NCBI GenBank assembly: GCA_017651265.1
Contig: JAGCDO010000049.1
Location: forward strand, 1-64,000
Length of the DNA: 64,000 nucleotides
Source of the DNA: Prevotella sp.
Lineage (GTDB): Bacteria > Bacteroidota > Bacteroidia > Bacteroidales > Bacteroidaceae
Direction of reading: 5' to 3'
The position numbers and the translations under genes are program-made. Shown here one piece after another: positions 33,301-41,684 of this stretch. Below the pieces are notes generated by a model. That model was not told the DNA's origin. It saw nothing but the letters and a program-made list of their open reading frames with translations, and searched no databases. The number at the start of each line of letters is the position of its first letter. Position 1 is the stretch's first letter.

Positions 33301-34690
33301 TGTTATACTGAAATTTCTGAATGTTTCCTTTGAGTGCAATACGTTGGTCGTTACCCTTGCGTAGCGTACCATCGACATCCAGGTTCGCCGAGATGTTTCC
33401 GAACCGTTCATCATCGAGCACACGTCGCAGGTTGAAATCGTTCGTCACGATATTCGCATGCATTTGCTGGTGCTGCTTGGCCAGTTGCAGTTTCGCATTA
33501 CCCGCATCTGAGAGGAGTGATCCGTTCAGGGCAATCTCGTCCGTACCCGTACCATGCGCCTCCCCTTGGAAATCCACATCGCCCAGTCGTACAATCTCTG
33601 CCGGTATGTCCATGTTCTTCCCATGCAGGTTCTTCGAGAGTACATCGATGGTGTGGCCGCTGAGTCGTAGGTTATCTACCTTGGTATACCAACGCGGAAT
33701 ACTATTGATATGACTCATGCTGCCGCTTACCTTCAAGTCGATGTCATCTTGATCGCCATGGAGCAGCAGGTGGTTCACTTGCAGTAATGAATGTGTTCCT
33801 GTGCCTGAAACGGTGAGCTGCATGGGGTTGGTGAACGACTGCAGCATGGGCTCGAAGCAGGCTATGTCGCTGGGTGTGATGGTTGAGCGGGGTATCTGGA
33901 AAGCGTACTGTAGCGAACCCTCCTTCAACCGTTTGTCCTCCAGCTGGTAGGTTGCTCCGATGCTGTCAACCAACACACGACTGTTCGGCAGTCTGAGGGA
34001 GAAATCCTTCAGGTACGCCTGTTGCTTGTCGGCTTTCAAACGGAACGACAGGTTCTGGATATCCAGTCCCGACGCCTCCTTGAAGGAGATCTTCTTGACG
34101 GTAGCCTCCAGGTTATCATCCGTGAGCGTGGGCAGAAGGATGTGCGCACTGATGTCATTGACATGTAAATGATTGGTGTTGAACCGTCCGTGGGTTACGG
34201 GTATGTCGTACCGGTCGTAGTCGATACTGCCATGACGCACAATCAACGAACCAATACTGATATCGAGCGGCTGATGTTGCGTAGTGTCTTTCGAGGCCAG
34301 CGAATCCAGCATGAACTGGTAGTTGGCAGGCGTGTGCGCATCTTTTTGATAGAAATGCCCCTGCAGTCCGAACAGCTGAGCCGATGAGATGGAGATCTTC
34401 CCCTGCGGAATGGAAAGCAGACGAACCTTAGCCGACAGTCGTGAGGCATGGATCATGGTGTCGCCTTGCTGATCGTTAATAACCACATCATCGATGATCA
34501 GACGGTTCAGAATACCCAGGTTCACCTTCCCTACACGCACCTCAGTACCTAACTTATTCGAGAGAACCTTACTGGTTTGACGACCCATATACCCCTGTAC
34601 TGCTGGGATGTGCAGCAGTATAATCAGCAATAGGTACAGACCTGCCAGGGTCCATACTATGCCGCTGATGATGTGTGTCAGTCGCTTCAA
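30311..34690 (-). CDS. tamB: TamB-like translocation/assembly protein
   Basis: 1459 residues: one N-terminal membrane anchor (about 8-30, IVWTLAGLYLLLIILLHIPA), a very long beta-rich, repetitive middle, and the conserved C-terminal DUF490/TamB domain (about 1030-1459). TamB-type AsmA-like proteins bridge inner and outer membrane and are thought to carry phospholipids outward or help barrel assembly. No TamA/BamA partner is in the window. It has its own promoter (34706) divergent from nqr. Its stop codon lies in a heptamer repeat. Length and domain order are normal for Bacteroidales. Confidence 0.9.
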   Translation of the reverse strand: MKRLTHIISGIVWTLAGLYLLLIILLHIPAVQGYMGRQTSKVLSNKLGTEVRVGKVNLGILNRLIIDDVVINDQQGDTMIHASRLSAKVRLLSIPQGKISISSAQLFGLQGHFYQKDAHTPANYQFMLDSLASKDTTQHQPLDISIGSLIVRHGSIDYDRYDIPVTHGRFNTNHLHVNDISAHILLPTLTDDNLEATVKKISFKEASGLDIQNLSFRLKADKQQAYLKDFSLRLPNSRVLVDSIGATYQLEDKRLKEGSLQYAFQIPRSTITPSDIACFEPMLQSFTNPMQLTVSGTGTHSLLQVNHLLLHGDQDDIDLKVSGSMSHINSIPRWYTKVDNLRLSGHTIDVLSKNLHGKNMDIPAEIVRLGDVDFQGEAHGTGTDEIALNGSLLSDAGNAKLQLAKQHQQMHANIVTNDFNLRRVLDDERFGNISANLDVDGTLRKGNDQRIALKGNIQKFQYNNYVYNDLSIDGDYQKNTFNGQLTLTDPNGDIDVSGMILLNGQQSKANLTGTVRHFNPQALHLSNQFKDASFDADIDADFTGNSLSNMNGTLDISNFSMTSSEESYALNDLHLLAANDGDVRYLNMQSDFGNVNIQGQYDYASLPQSIINFIGSKLPTLPGLPKTNNVRHNNFTINADITRSDWLNTFLHIPVTLNQPMHVEGTMNDQAQKMDMTMRLPAFTYDGGSYEDGIVSLHTSDVNELLVSSHLRKLMDNGQRLDINLNANAANNELITSLNWNNNQPHPIKGTFNSTTEFFKTDQGKAAAHMRIHPSEVLVNDTVWHVQPSDIIYSEKNLLVDYFAIEHNKQHIIITGKGTESAADSLVADLQDVDVNYILNLVNFHSVEFSGKASGKACVKSVFHHPQAYANLSVGEFRFQEGRMGTLYAAVNWNEEDKQIDIDAHADETDQAQTLVKGFVSPARHEIDLAIGARNTRLEFLESFCGSFMDNVEARGTGDLRLAGDLSEINLTGMIVGNGGFDITTLNTHYVMQNDTVRLIPDEIIFRADTIRDRNGNIGILSGALHHKHLTRLTFDLDIQAQHLLCYDFPTYGDNTFYGTVIASGNCAITGRSGRIDFDISGTPERNSFIEYNAASPDAISKQEFITWRDKNESETVQKVSGEIVERPDIPSDIHINFLINTTPDFTLRVLMDQTSGDYIALNGNGAIHATYFNKGAFDMFGNYNVDHGVYKLTIQNIIKKDFQFQQGSTIVFGGDPYDAVLNLKALYTVSGVPLSDLQIGRSFSSNNIRVDCLMNITGTPQEPHVEFDLDLPTVNTDAKQMVRALINGEEEMNQQVIYLLSIGRFYTQNTNNAGENNTQSQTSLAMQSLLSGTISQQINSVLSSFVNTSNWNFGANISTGDEGWNNAEYEGLLSGRLLNNRLLINGQFGYRDNANATTSFIGDFDVRYLLFPSGNLAIKVYNQTNDRYFTRNSLTTQGVGLIMKKDFNNWRDLFGIKK

Positions 34691-34705
34691 TTCTTAATTT
34701 GGGAA

Positions 34706-34713
34706 CAAAGTTA
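34706..34713 (-). promoter_or_regulatory. Promoter minus-7 box of tamB
   Basis: Minus strand TAACTTTG, 15 bp before the ATG at 34690, a very short leader. Confidence 0.65.
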
Positions 34714-34807
34714 CGAAAAAACGAGAGCAATACAAAGATTACATCAAATAATTTGCATTTTAGAAGAATTCGTTCCCTTTTTTGTGCTGAATATGCAAAA
34801 AAATCCT

Positions 34808-34815
34808 TAATTTTG
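34808..34815 (+). promoter_or_regulatory. Promoter minus-7 box of the nqr operon
   Basis: TAATTTTG with TTTG at 34781-34784 as a possible minus-33 element; 47 bp before the nqrA ATG. Confidence 0.75.
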
Positions 34816-34862
34816 CAGCATCTTTGTGTAGAGCAACCAATAATCTCATTTAAATAAATGCT

Positions 34863-36212
34863 ATGGCAAGTGTAATTAAGCTATCAAAAGGCTTGGACAT
34901 GAACCTGAAAGGCAAGGCTGTAAAGGAGAAAACCAACATCGTACGGGGCAGTGAGCTGGCGCTTACACCCGATGCGTTTGTGGGCATGACTCCCAAGGTC
35001 GTTGTCAAGGAAGGCGATATGGTCAAAGCCGGGGATGCCCTGTTTGTCAACAAACAGTATCCCGATGTGAAGTTTGCCTCACCCGTTAGCGGACAGGTTT
35101 CTGCCGTGATACGTGGTGAACGGCGCAAAGTGCTATGCGTGAAGGTGAAGGCTGATCAGGAACAGCAGTATGTTGATTATGGCAAGAAGGATGTGGCTCA
35201 GCTCGATGGCGAAGCTGTTAAGCAGGCGCTCCTCGAAGCTGGTCTCTTCGGTTATATCGACCAGCTGCCTTATGCTGTTTCCACCAACCCCGAAACCCAA
35301 CCGAAAGCAATCTTCGTCAGTGCCCTTCGCGACAAACCGTTGGCAGCCGACTTCGAGTTCGAGCTGGAGGGTAACGAGAATGATTTCCAAACTGGACTGA
35401 CAGCACTGTCAAAGATGGCCAAGACCTATTTAGGTATCGGCAGTCAGCAGACAGCTACTGCGTTGACTCAGGCAAAGGATGTGGAAGTGAACATCTTCGA
35501 CGGTCCTTGTCCTGCTGGTAACGTGGGTGTGCAGGTGAATCATCTGGATCCCGTAAACAAGGGAGAGACGGTGTGGACCGTTGACCCCAGTGCCGTGATC
35601 TTCTTCGGTCGTTTGTTCAATACCGGTAAGGTGGATCTGCGTCGCCTGATTGCCGTTGCTGGCAGCGAGGTGGAACGCCCTGCTTATGTGGAAGCAGTGG
35701 TCGGCGACCGTGTCGGCGACTTGTTAGCAGGAAACCTGAAGGAAGGGAAGAACCTGCGCATCATCAATGGTAATGTGCTGACAGGTAAGCCCTGTTCGCT
35801 CGATGACTATGTGGGTGCTCATACCTCAGAGATTACGGTCATCCCCGAAGGTGATGACGCTGATGAGTTCCTGGGTTGGATCCTCCCGCGTTTCAAGCAG
35901 TTCTCTGTGAACCGCAGCTATTTCTCCTGGCTCTGTGGCAAGAAGAGTTACGCCCTTGATGCCCGCATCAAAGGTGGCGAGCGCCACATGATCATGAGTG
36001 GTGAGTACGACAAGGTACTGCCGATGGATATCTATGGTGAGTACCTCATCAAGGCCATCATCGCTGGCGATATCGACCGTCAGGAGGCTTTGGGTATCTA
36101 TGAGGTGAGTCCTGAGGACTTCGCCCTGGCTGAGTTCGTTGACTCCTCTAAACTTGAGTTGCAGCGTATTGTTCGTGAAGGTCTGGATGTTTTACGTAAA
36201 GAAAACGCATAA
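34863..36212 (+). CDS. nqrA: Na+-translocating NADH:quinone reductase subunit A
   Basis: 449 residues, the cytoplasmic ubiquinone/menaquinone-side subunit. It begins with the barrel-sandwich-like ASPVSGQVSAVIRGERR segment and has GPCPAGNVGVQVNHLDPV and the KSYALDARIKGGERH region typical of NqrA. Subunit A carries no cofactor in Vibrio Nqr and helps bind quinone. It opens a six-gene operon (A-B-C-D-E-F with gaps of 2-20 bp) that pumps Na+ outward while oxidising NADH, the main respiratory entry in Bacteroidales. Confidence 0.97.
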   Translation: MASVIKLSKGLDMNLKGKAVKEKTNIVRGSELALTPDAFVGMTPKVVVKEGDMVKAGDALFVNKQYPDVKFASPVSGQVSAVIRGERRKVLCVKVKADQEQQYVDYGKKDVAQLDGEAVKQALLEAGLFGYIDQLPYAVSTNPETQPKAIFVSALRDKPLAADFEFELEGNENDFQTGLTALSKMAKTYLGIGSQQTATALTQAKDVEVNIFDGPCPAGNVGVQVNHLDPVNKGETVWTVDPSAVIFFGRLFNTGKVDLRRLIAVAGSEVERPAYVEAVVGDRVGDLLAGNLKEGKNLRIINGNVLTGKPCSLDDYVGAHTSEITVIPEGDDADEFLGWILPRFKQFSVNRSYFSWLCGKKSYALDARIKGGERHMIMSGEYDKVLPMDIYGEYLIKAIIAGDIDRQEALGIYEVSPEDFALAEFVDSSKLELQRIVREGLDVLRKENA

Positions 36213-36214
36213 CT

Positions 36215-37369
36215 ATGTCAGCATTAAGAAATTATCTCAATAAGATTAAGCCGAATTTTGAAGAGGGAGGCAAGCTACATGCTTTCCGTTCGATTTTCGA
36301 CGGCTTCGAAACGTTCCTTTACGTGCCCAACGACACGTCCAAGAGCGGAGTGAACATCCACGACGCCATTGATTCGAAGCGCATTATGAGTATGGTGGTC
36401 ATCGCCTTGATGCCGGCCATGCTGTTTGGTATGTATAATATCGGCTACCAGAACTATCTCGCTGCAGGCACACTGGCTTCTGCCAGCTTCTGTGAGATTT
36501 TCTGCTATGGCTTCCTTGCAGTATTGCCAAAAATTCTTGTATCCTACATCGTGGGTCTGGGCATCGAGTTCGCCTGGGCTCAGTGGAAAGGTGAGGAGAT
36601 CCAAGAGGGTTACCTGGTATCGGGTATCCTCATCCCGCTCATCATCCCTATCGGCTGTCCGCTGTGGATGCTGGCCTTGGCCTGCGCCTTCAGCGTGATT
36701 TTCTGTAAGGAGATCTTCGGTGGAACGGGTATGAATATCTTCAACCCCGCCATCGCAGCCCGTATGTTCCTGTTCTTCGCTTATCCCTCGAAGATGACCG
36801 GTGATCAGGTGTGGGTGGCAAAGGATTCTATCTTCGGACTCGGTAACACACTGCCCGACGGCTTCACAGCAGCTACTCCGCTGGGACAGATCGGTCAGGG
36901 CATTGCTCCCGACGCTTCTATCTGTGATATGATCTGCGGCTTCATCCCCGGTTCTATCGGTGAGACATCAGTTATCGCCATTGCTATCGGTGCAGTGATT
37001 CTGCTTTGGACAGGTATCGCATCATGGCGCACCATGCTGAGCGTGTTCGTAGGTGGTGCCGTACTGGCATTCATCTTCCAGTCAACAGGCTCTTCCATGG
37101 AGTGGTGGCACCACTTCGTGATGGGCGGCTTCGCCTTCGGTGCAGTATTCATGGCTACCGATCCCGTTACTTCTTGTCGCACATCCTGCGGACAGTATAT
37201 CTATGGCTTCCTGGTAGGAGCCATGGCCATCATCATCCGTGTGATGAATGCCGGCTATCCTGAGGGTATGATGCTTGCCATCTTCTTTGGTAATATGTTT
37301 GCTCCCACGATCGACCACTTCGTGGTGGCCCGTAACATTTCAAAACGCCAGAAAAGATTAAAGAATTGA
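36215..37369 (+). CDS. nqrB: Na+-NQR subunit B
   Basis: 384 residues with about 10 membrane helices. It carries one covalent FMN in known enzymes; the corresponding segment here is DGFTAATPLGQ (about residues 214-224), where the last Thr takes the FMN position although the flanking residues differ from the Vibrio SGAT. MATDPVTSCRTSCG near residue 310 is also family-typical. Starts 2 bp after nqrA. Its last codons (RLKN) merge into an AATTGAA-type repeat that fills the gap to nqrC. Confidence 0.96.
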   Translation: MSALRNYLNKIKPNFEEGGKLHAFRSIFDGFETFLYVPNDTSKSGVNIHDAIDSKRIMSMVVIALMPAMLFGMYNIGYQNYLAAGTLASASFCEIFCYGFLAVLPKILVSYIVGLGIEFAWAQWKGEEIQEGYLVSGILIPLIIPIGCPLWMLALACAFSVIFCKEIFGGTGMNIFNPAIAARMFLFFAYPSKMTGDQVWVAKDSIFGLGNTLPDGFTAATPLGQIGQGIAPDASICDMICGFIPGSIGETSVIAIAIGAVILLWTGIASWRTMLSVFVGGAVLAFIFQSTGSSMEWWHHFVMGGFAFGAVFMATDPVTSCRTSCGQYIYGFLVGAMAIIIRVMNAGYPEGMMLAIFFGNMFAPTIDHFVVARNISKRQKRLKN

Positions 37370-37386
37370 AAAATTGAAGAATTGAA
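37363..37386. repeat. GAATTGAA octamer run inside the nqr operon
   Basis: GAATTGAA, AAATTGAA, GAATTGAA covering the nqrB stop codon and the gap to nqrC. The only visible gap of more than 5 bp within the operon. Confidence 0.8.
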
Positions 37387-37389
37387 ATT

Positions 37390-38142
37390 ATGGCTAAGTT
37401 AAATACTAATAGTAATTCGTACATTATTGTATATAGTGCGATACTTGTAGTGATCGTGGCCTTCCTGCTGGCTTTCGTCTATCAGGCGCTGAAACCCAGA
37501 CAGGATGCTAACGTGGAGCTTGATGTGAAGAAGCAGATTCTCTATTCGCTGAACATCCGCGACTTGGACGGCGCTGCTGCCGAGGCCAAGTATGCTGAAC
37601 TAATCGATGACACGCTGGAATTTGCCAATCAGAAGATTATGATGGCTGAGATTGACGATGAGCCTATCATGGTATTCCAGATGAAAGGTATGGGTCTATG
37701 GGGCGGCATCAGCGGTTATATGTCGGCTCGCTATGATCTTGAGACATCCAACTTCGTGGTCTATGGTGCTTACTTCAACCATGAGAGTGAAACAGCCGGT
37801 TTGGGTGCTGAAATCAAAGATTCTCGTGCTTGGCAGGAGAAGTTCATCGGTAAGAAGATTATCGATGAGGTGGATGGCAAGGACAAGGTGGTGCTCTCAA
37901 TCGTGAAGAAGGTGGAAGATCCAGAGACACAGGTTGACTGTGTGACGGGTGCTACACTGACATCCAACGGTGTTGACGAGATGATCAAGCGTACGTTCGG
38001 CATCTGGACCGGTGAATACGATCTTGACATGGATGAGTCGGAAATGCAGAAACAACTCATCAAGACCATCCTGGGTAATGATTCTATCAGTGATGAAGAA
38101 CTGATGAAGATGATTAAAGTAAAAAAAGTGGAGGAGAAGTAA
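37390..38142 (+). CDS. nqrC: Na+-NQR subunit C
   Basis: 250 residues: one N-terminal membrane helix (about 13-31) and a periplasmic FMN-binding domain. The covalent FMN threonine lies in VTGATLTSNGV (about residues 186-196), matching the S/T-GAT motif that ApbE modifies. No apbE gene is in the window, so the flavin transferase must be elsewhere. The C-terminal tail is extended and charged (DEELMKMIKVKKVEEK). Confidence 0.96.
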   Translation: MAKLNTNSNSYIIVYSAILVVIVAFLLAFVYQALKPRQDANVELDVKKQILYSLNIRDLDGAAAEAKYAELIDDTLEFANQKIMMAEIDDEPIMVFQMKGMGLWGGISGYMSARYDLETSNFVVYGAYFNHESETAGLGAEIKDSRAWQEKFIGKKIIDEVDGKDKVVLSIVKKVEDPETQVDCVTGATLTSNGVDEMIKRTFGIWTGEYDLDMDESEMQKQLIKTILGNDSISDEELMKMIKVKKVEEK

Positions 38143-38145
38143 GCT

Positions 38146-38769
38146 ATGGCACTATTCAGTAAACAAAATAAGGAGGTTTTTACTAACCCGTTGAACCTCG
38201 ACCACCCGATACTCGGACAGGTATTGGGTATCTGCTCGGCATTGGCCGTCACCTCGCAGCTGAAGCCTGCCATTGTGATGGGACTTGCCGTAACGGTGAT
38301 CACCGCCTTTGCGAATGTGATCATCTCTATCATCCGCAACACCATTCCTAACCGTATCCGTATCGTGGTACAGCTGGTGGTTGTGGCTGCTCTTGTAACC
38401 ATCGTTTCTCAGATTCTGAAGGCTTTCGCCTATGATGTGAGCGTTCAGCTGAGCGTGTATGTAGGTCTGATCATCACCAACTGTATCCTGATGGGACGCC
38501 TCGAAGCATTCGCCATGCAGAACAAGCCTTGGCCCTCGTTCCTCGACGGTGTAGGTAACGGCTTGGGCTACGCTATGATCCTGGTCATTGTAGGTGCCGT
38601 TCGTGAGTTCCTCGGCCGCGGTTCGCTCTTAGGTTTTCAGATCATCCCTCAGAGTTTCTACGATTTCGGATATGTCAACAACGGTATGATGACAATGCCG
38701 GCTATGGCGCTCATCCTCGTGGGATGCGTCATCTGGGTACATCGTGCATATTTTTATAAGGAGAAATAA
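38146..38769 (+). CDS. nqrD: Na+-NQR subunit D
   Basis: 207 residues with six membrane helices, one half of the NqrD/NqrE pair that holds the intramembrane iron-sulfur centre; the conserved Cys lies in GICSALAV (about residue 29) and the second in TNCILMGR (about 112). Starts 3 bp after nqrC. Confidence 0.96.
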   Translation: MALFSKQNKEVFTNPLNLDHPILGQVLGICSALAVTSQLKPAIVMGLAVTVITAFANVIISIIRNTIPNRIRIVVQLVVVAALVTIVSQILKAFAYDVSVQLSVYVGLIITNCILMGRLEAFAMQNKPWPSFLDGVGNGLGYAMILVIVGAVREFLGRGSLLGFQIIPQSFYDFGYVNNGMMTMPAMALILVGCVIWVHRAYFYKEK

Positions 38770-38772
38770 GAT

Positions 38773-39399
38773 ATGGAACACGCAATATCATTACTGTTTA
38801 GGTCGATCTTCGTCGACAATATGATCTTCGCTTTCTTCCTTGGCATGTGTTCCTACCTTGCCGTGTCGAAGACCGTGAAGACCTCTTTGGGACTCGGACT
38901 TGCCGTGACCTTCGTGCTCACCGTGACCGTCCCTGTGAACTATCTGTTGCAGACCAAGGTGCTGGGTCCTAACTGCCTCGCTGACGGGGTGGATCTCAGC
39001 TATCTGTCATTCATCCTCTTCATTGCCGTGATTGCCGGTATGGTACAGCTCGTGGAGATGACGGTAGAGAAATACTCTCCTTCGCTCTATGCAGCCTTAG
39101 GTATCTTCCTGCCGCTGATCGCTGTGAACTGCGCTATCATGGGTGCTTCGCTCTTCATGCAGCAGCGCATCCTGATGGATCCCTCCAATTCGCAGGCCAT
39201 CACCTCTATCTGGGACGCCATCGTCTATGGCTTCGGCTCTGGTCTTGGTTGGACACTCGCCATCGTGGCCATGGGTGCTATCCGCGAGAAGATGCAGTAT
39301 AGCGACGTTCCCAAGCCCTTGCAGGGTCTTGGCATCGTGTTTATCACCGTGGGTCTGATGGCCTTGGCAATGATGTGTTTCTCTGGACTTAATATTTGA
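38773..39399 (+). CDS. nqrE: Na+-NQR subunit E
   Basis: 208 residues, homologous to NqrD with opposite topology; conserved cysteines in LGMCSYLAV (about residue 26) and VNCAIMGAS (about 120) complete the intramembrane iron site. Its stop codon is followed 5 bp later by the nqrF ATG. Confidence 0.96.
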   Translation: MEHAISLLFRSIFVDNMIFAFFLGMCSYLAVSKTVKTSLGLGLAVTFVLTVTVPVNYLLQTKVLGPNCLADGVDLSYLSFILFIAVIAGMVQLVEMTVEKYSPSLYAALGIFLPLIAVNCAIMGASLFMQQRILMDPSNSQAITSIWDAIVYGFGSGLGWTLAIVAMGAIREKMQYSDVPKPLQGLGIVFITVGLMALAMMCFSGLNI

Positions 39400-39404
39400 T
39401 AGGT

Positions 39405-40673
39405 ATGGGACAGTTTATAGCATATAGTATAGGAGTATTCCTCCTGGTGATCATCCTCCTGGTGATCATCCTGCTCGTGGCAAAGAAATATCTTTCTCCT
39501 TCGGGCAATGTGAATATTGAGATCAATGGCGACCGTACCATCTCGGTAGCTCAGGGTAACAACCTGATGGCCACACTGAACGAGAACGGCATCTTCCTTC
39601 CCTCCGCCTGCGGTGGAAAGGCCAGCTGCGGACAGTGTAAGGTACAGGTGCTCGAAGGTGGTGGTGAGATTCTGGATTCAGAGAAGCCTCACTTCACCCG
39701 TAAGCAGATCAAGGACCACTGGCGCCTCGGCTGTCAGTGCAAGGTCAAGGGCGACCTGAAAATCCATGTCGATGAGAGCATCCTCGGTGTGAAGGAGTAT
39801 GAGTGTACCGTGATCTCTAACAAGAACGTGGCTACCTTCATCAAGGAGTTCAAGGTGCAGCTGCCTCCAGGCGAGCATATGGACTTCCTGCCTGGCTCTT
39901 ATGCACAGATCAAGATTCCTAAGTTCGACTGCATCGACTACGATAAGGATTTCGACAAGTCATTGATTGGTGATGAGTATCTGCCCAGCTGGGAGAAGTT
40001 CGGCCTGTTCCCGCTGAAGTGTAAGAACCCCGAAGACACCATCCGTGCTTACTCTATGGCCAACTATCCTGCTGAGGGTGATGTGTTCATGCTGACGGTT
40101 CGTATCGCTACACCTCCGTTCAAGGCCGATAAGAGCGGCTTTATGGATGTGAACCCGGGTATCGCCTCATCCTATATCTTCTCACTGAAACCAGGTGATA
40201 AGGTAATCATGAGCGGTCCGTTCGGTGACTTCCATCCGCACTTCGACTCGAAGAAGGAGATGATCTGGGTTGGTGGTGGTGCCGGTATGGCTCCGCTGCG
40301 TGCGCAGATCATGCACATGACCAAGACGTTGCATACCACTGATCGTGAGATGCATTACTTCTATGGTGCCCGTGCACTCAATGAGGTGTTCTACTTGGAT
40401 GATTTCCTCGGACTGGAGAAGGAGTATCCCAACTTCCACTTCCATCTCGCACTCGACCGTCCTGATCCTGCTGCAGATGCTGCTGGCGTGAAATATACTG
40501 CCGGATTCGTACATCAAGTGATGTACAACACCTATCTGAAGGATCACGAGGCTCCCGAGGATGTAGAGTACTACATGTGCGGTCCTGGTCCGATGTCCAA
40601 CGCTGTCGTTCAAATGCTCGACAGTCTTGGCGTAGAGCCCGAGAGCATCATGTACGATAACTTCGGAGGATAA
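39405..40673 (+). CDS. nqrF: Na+-NQR subunit F (NADH dehydrogenase)
   Basis: 422 residues: an N-terminal membrane helix, a 2Fe-2S ferredoxin domain ([10 protein letters not shown], last Cys in LGCQC), an FAD domain ([10 protein letters not shown]) and an NADH domain ([26 protein letters not shown]). It takes electrons from NADH into the pump. The true start is the ATG at 39405; a longer frame starts at a TTG inside nqrE. Last gene of the operon: a perfect hairpin follows at 40685. Confidence 0.97.
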   Translation: MGQFIAYSIGVFLLVIILLVIILLVAKKYLSPSGNVNIEINGDRTISVAQGNNLMATLNENGIFLPSACGGKASCGQCKVQVLEGGGEILDSEKPHFTRKQIKDHWRLGCQCKVKGDLKIHVDESILGVKEYECTVISNKNVATFIKEFKVQLPPGEHMDFLPGSYAQIKIPKFDCIDYDKDFDKSLIGDEYLPSWEKFGLFPLKCKNPEDTIRAYSMANYPAEGDVFMLTVRIATPPFKADKSGFMDVNPGIASSYIFSLKPGDKVIMSGPFGDFHPHFDSKKEMIWVGGGAGMAPLRAQIMHMTKTLHTTDREMHYFYGARALNEVFYLDDFLGLEKEYPNFHFHLALDRPDPAADAAGVKYTAGFVHQVMYNTYLKDHEAPEDVEYYMCGPGPMSNAVVQMLDSLGVEPESIMYDNFGG

Positions 40674-40684
40674 CTCTTTTTGAG

Positions 40685-40717
40685 AGATTTTCTCGAGAAT
40701 AACTCTCGAGAAAATCT
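40685..40717 (+). terminator. nqr operon terminator
   Basis: AGATTTTCTCGAG (40685-40697) and CTCGAGAAAATCT (40705-40717) form a perfect 13-bp stem 12 bp after the nqrF stop. Confidence 0.85.
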
Positions 40718-40719
40718 TT

Positions 40720-40836
40720 CGAGGAAGGAGGAAGGACGAAGGAGGAAGGAGAATAGCTTTGATATTGTGCCACCTTATATAGACACTTTATCTCAGTATC
40801 ATTTCTCCTTCCTCCTTCGTCCTTCCTCCTTCCTCG
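40720..40836. repeat. 34-bp perfect inverted repeat made of GAGGAAG heptamers
   Basis: 40720-40753 and 40803-40836 are exact reverse complements, 49 bp apart. Each arm is a run of 7-bp units (GAGGAAG, GAGGAAG, GACGAAG, GAGGAAG). Each arm lies just downstream of one of two convergent genes (nqrF and greA) and reads GAGGAAG along that gene's own transcription. Confidence 0.95.
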
Positions 40837-40839
40837 TTT

Positions 40840-41307
40840 TTAGGAAAGCTCTATCTTCTCAATCCTCAGCTTCAACAAGCCTGCAGGAACACGCACTTCC
40901 ACTTCATCACCCACCTTTTTATTCAGTAGAGCCTGGGCGATGGGTGATTTAATGGAAATCTTTCCCTCACGTAGATTGGCCTCGTTCGGACTGGCTATGG
41001 TGTAGGTCATCGTTTTGTTATTGGCCAGATTGGTCATCTGCACCTTACTCAGCAACTGCACACTGTCGGTGCCGAGTCGCGACACATCGATTACTCTTGC
41101 ATTGGCCAGCACCTTTTGTTTGAAACGAATCCTACCAAGGAGTCGTGCCTGTTCGCGCTTGGCGGCATGATACTCGAAGTTCTCGCTGAGATCACCCTTG
41201 TCGCGGGCCTCGGCAATCGCCTCCCGAACCTGCGGCAGCTCAACGCTTTCCATTTGATGTAATTCGGCCACGAGTTTGTCGTAACCTTCTTGAGACATAT
41301 ATTCCAT
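40840..41307 (-). CDS. greA: Transcription elongation factor GreA
   Basis: 155 residues. The N-terminal coiled coil has the acidic tip motif around ARDKGDLSENFEYHAAK, which enters the RNA polymerase channel and triggers cleavage of backtracked RNA; the C-terminal FKBP-like domain ends with VPAGLLKLRIEKIEL. The ATG at 41307 gives MEYMSQEGY, the usual start; the longer frame has no support, and the promoter at 41337 would lie inside it. Monocistronic; its 3' end is an arm of the 34-bp inverted repeat. Confidence 0.94.
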   Translation of the reverse strand: MEYMSQEGYDKLVAELHQMESVELPQVREAIAEARDKGDLSENFEYHAAKREQARLLGRIRFKQKVLANARVIDVSRLGTDSVQLLSKVQMTNLANNKTMTYTIASPNEANLREGKISIKSPIAQALLNKKVGDEVEVRVPAGLLKLRIEKIELS

Positions 41308-41336
41308 GACAAAAATTGTTTTCTCAATCGCGTCGG

Positions 41337-41344
41337 CAAAATTA
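41337..41344 (-). promoter_or_regulatory. Promoter minus-7 box of greA
   Basis: Minus strand TAATTTTG, 29 bp from the ATG at 41307. Confidence 0.7.
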
Positions 41345-41401
41345 GCAAAAAAAAACGCAAATACCCCTCTTTCCCTCCATAATTTCTCCACTTAAATTCC
41401 A

Positions 41402-41511
41402 ACCAGCCTTCTAACGCAAAGTTATCAGCCTTATAACGCATAGTTATCAGCCTTCTAACTACCCGTAATCAGCCTTATAACTACCCGTAACCAGCCTTCT
41501 AACTTTAGCCT
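41402..41511. repeat. Five tandem 22-bp repeats
   Basis: Exact 22-bp spacing: starts at 41402, 41424, 41446, 41468, 41490; core A(C/T)CAGCCTT(C/A)TAAC is kept. The base before TAAC alternates C-A-C-A-C, giving a 44-bp super-period, and tails come in pairs (GCAAAGTT/GCATAGTT, TACCCGTA twice). GTTAT and ATAAC can pair across CAGCCTT. It lies upstream of the greA promoter within the 377-bp non-coding gap 41308-41684. Confidence 0.95.
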
Positions 41512-41530
41512 ATAGTTTTTCAATTTACAT

Positions 41531-41653
41531 ATTCCTCCGCTATATTAGTGTAACTACATGATTACCAGAGAATTCGTGGCGGAGGAATTTACTGGAAATT
41601 GCTCCGCTAACAACCTTCTCACTATAAGTTGATTAGGCGTATTAGCGGAGCAA
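41531..41653. other. Two linked inverted repeats with CTCCGC/GCGGAG cores
   Basis: ATTCCTCCGC (41531-41540) pairs with GCGGAGGAAT (41579-41588), and TTGCTCCGCTAA (41599-41610) with TTAGCGGAGCAA (41642-41653). The shared CTCCGC core allows alternative pairings among the four arms. It follows the 22-bp array and ends 32 bp from the DKNYY gene stop, so it may be part of its 3' transcript. Confidence 0.7.
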
Positions 41654-41684
41654 AAAGGAAATGGAGTGAGGAGGTTCAGGAATA

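Noticed and set aside
41402-41511. Small CRISPR array
   Set aside because: The 22-bp units are contiguous with no unique spacers and no cas genes occur in the window.
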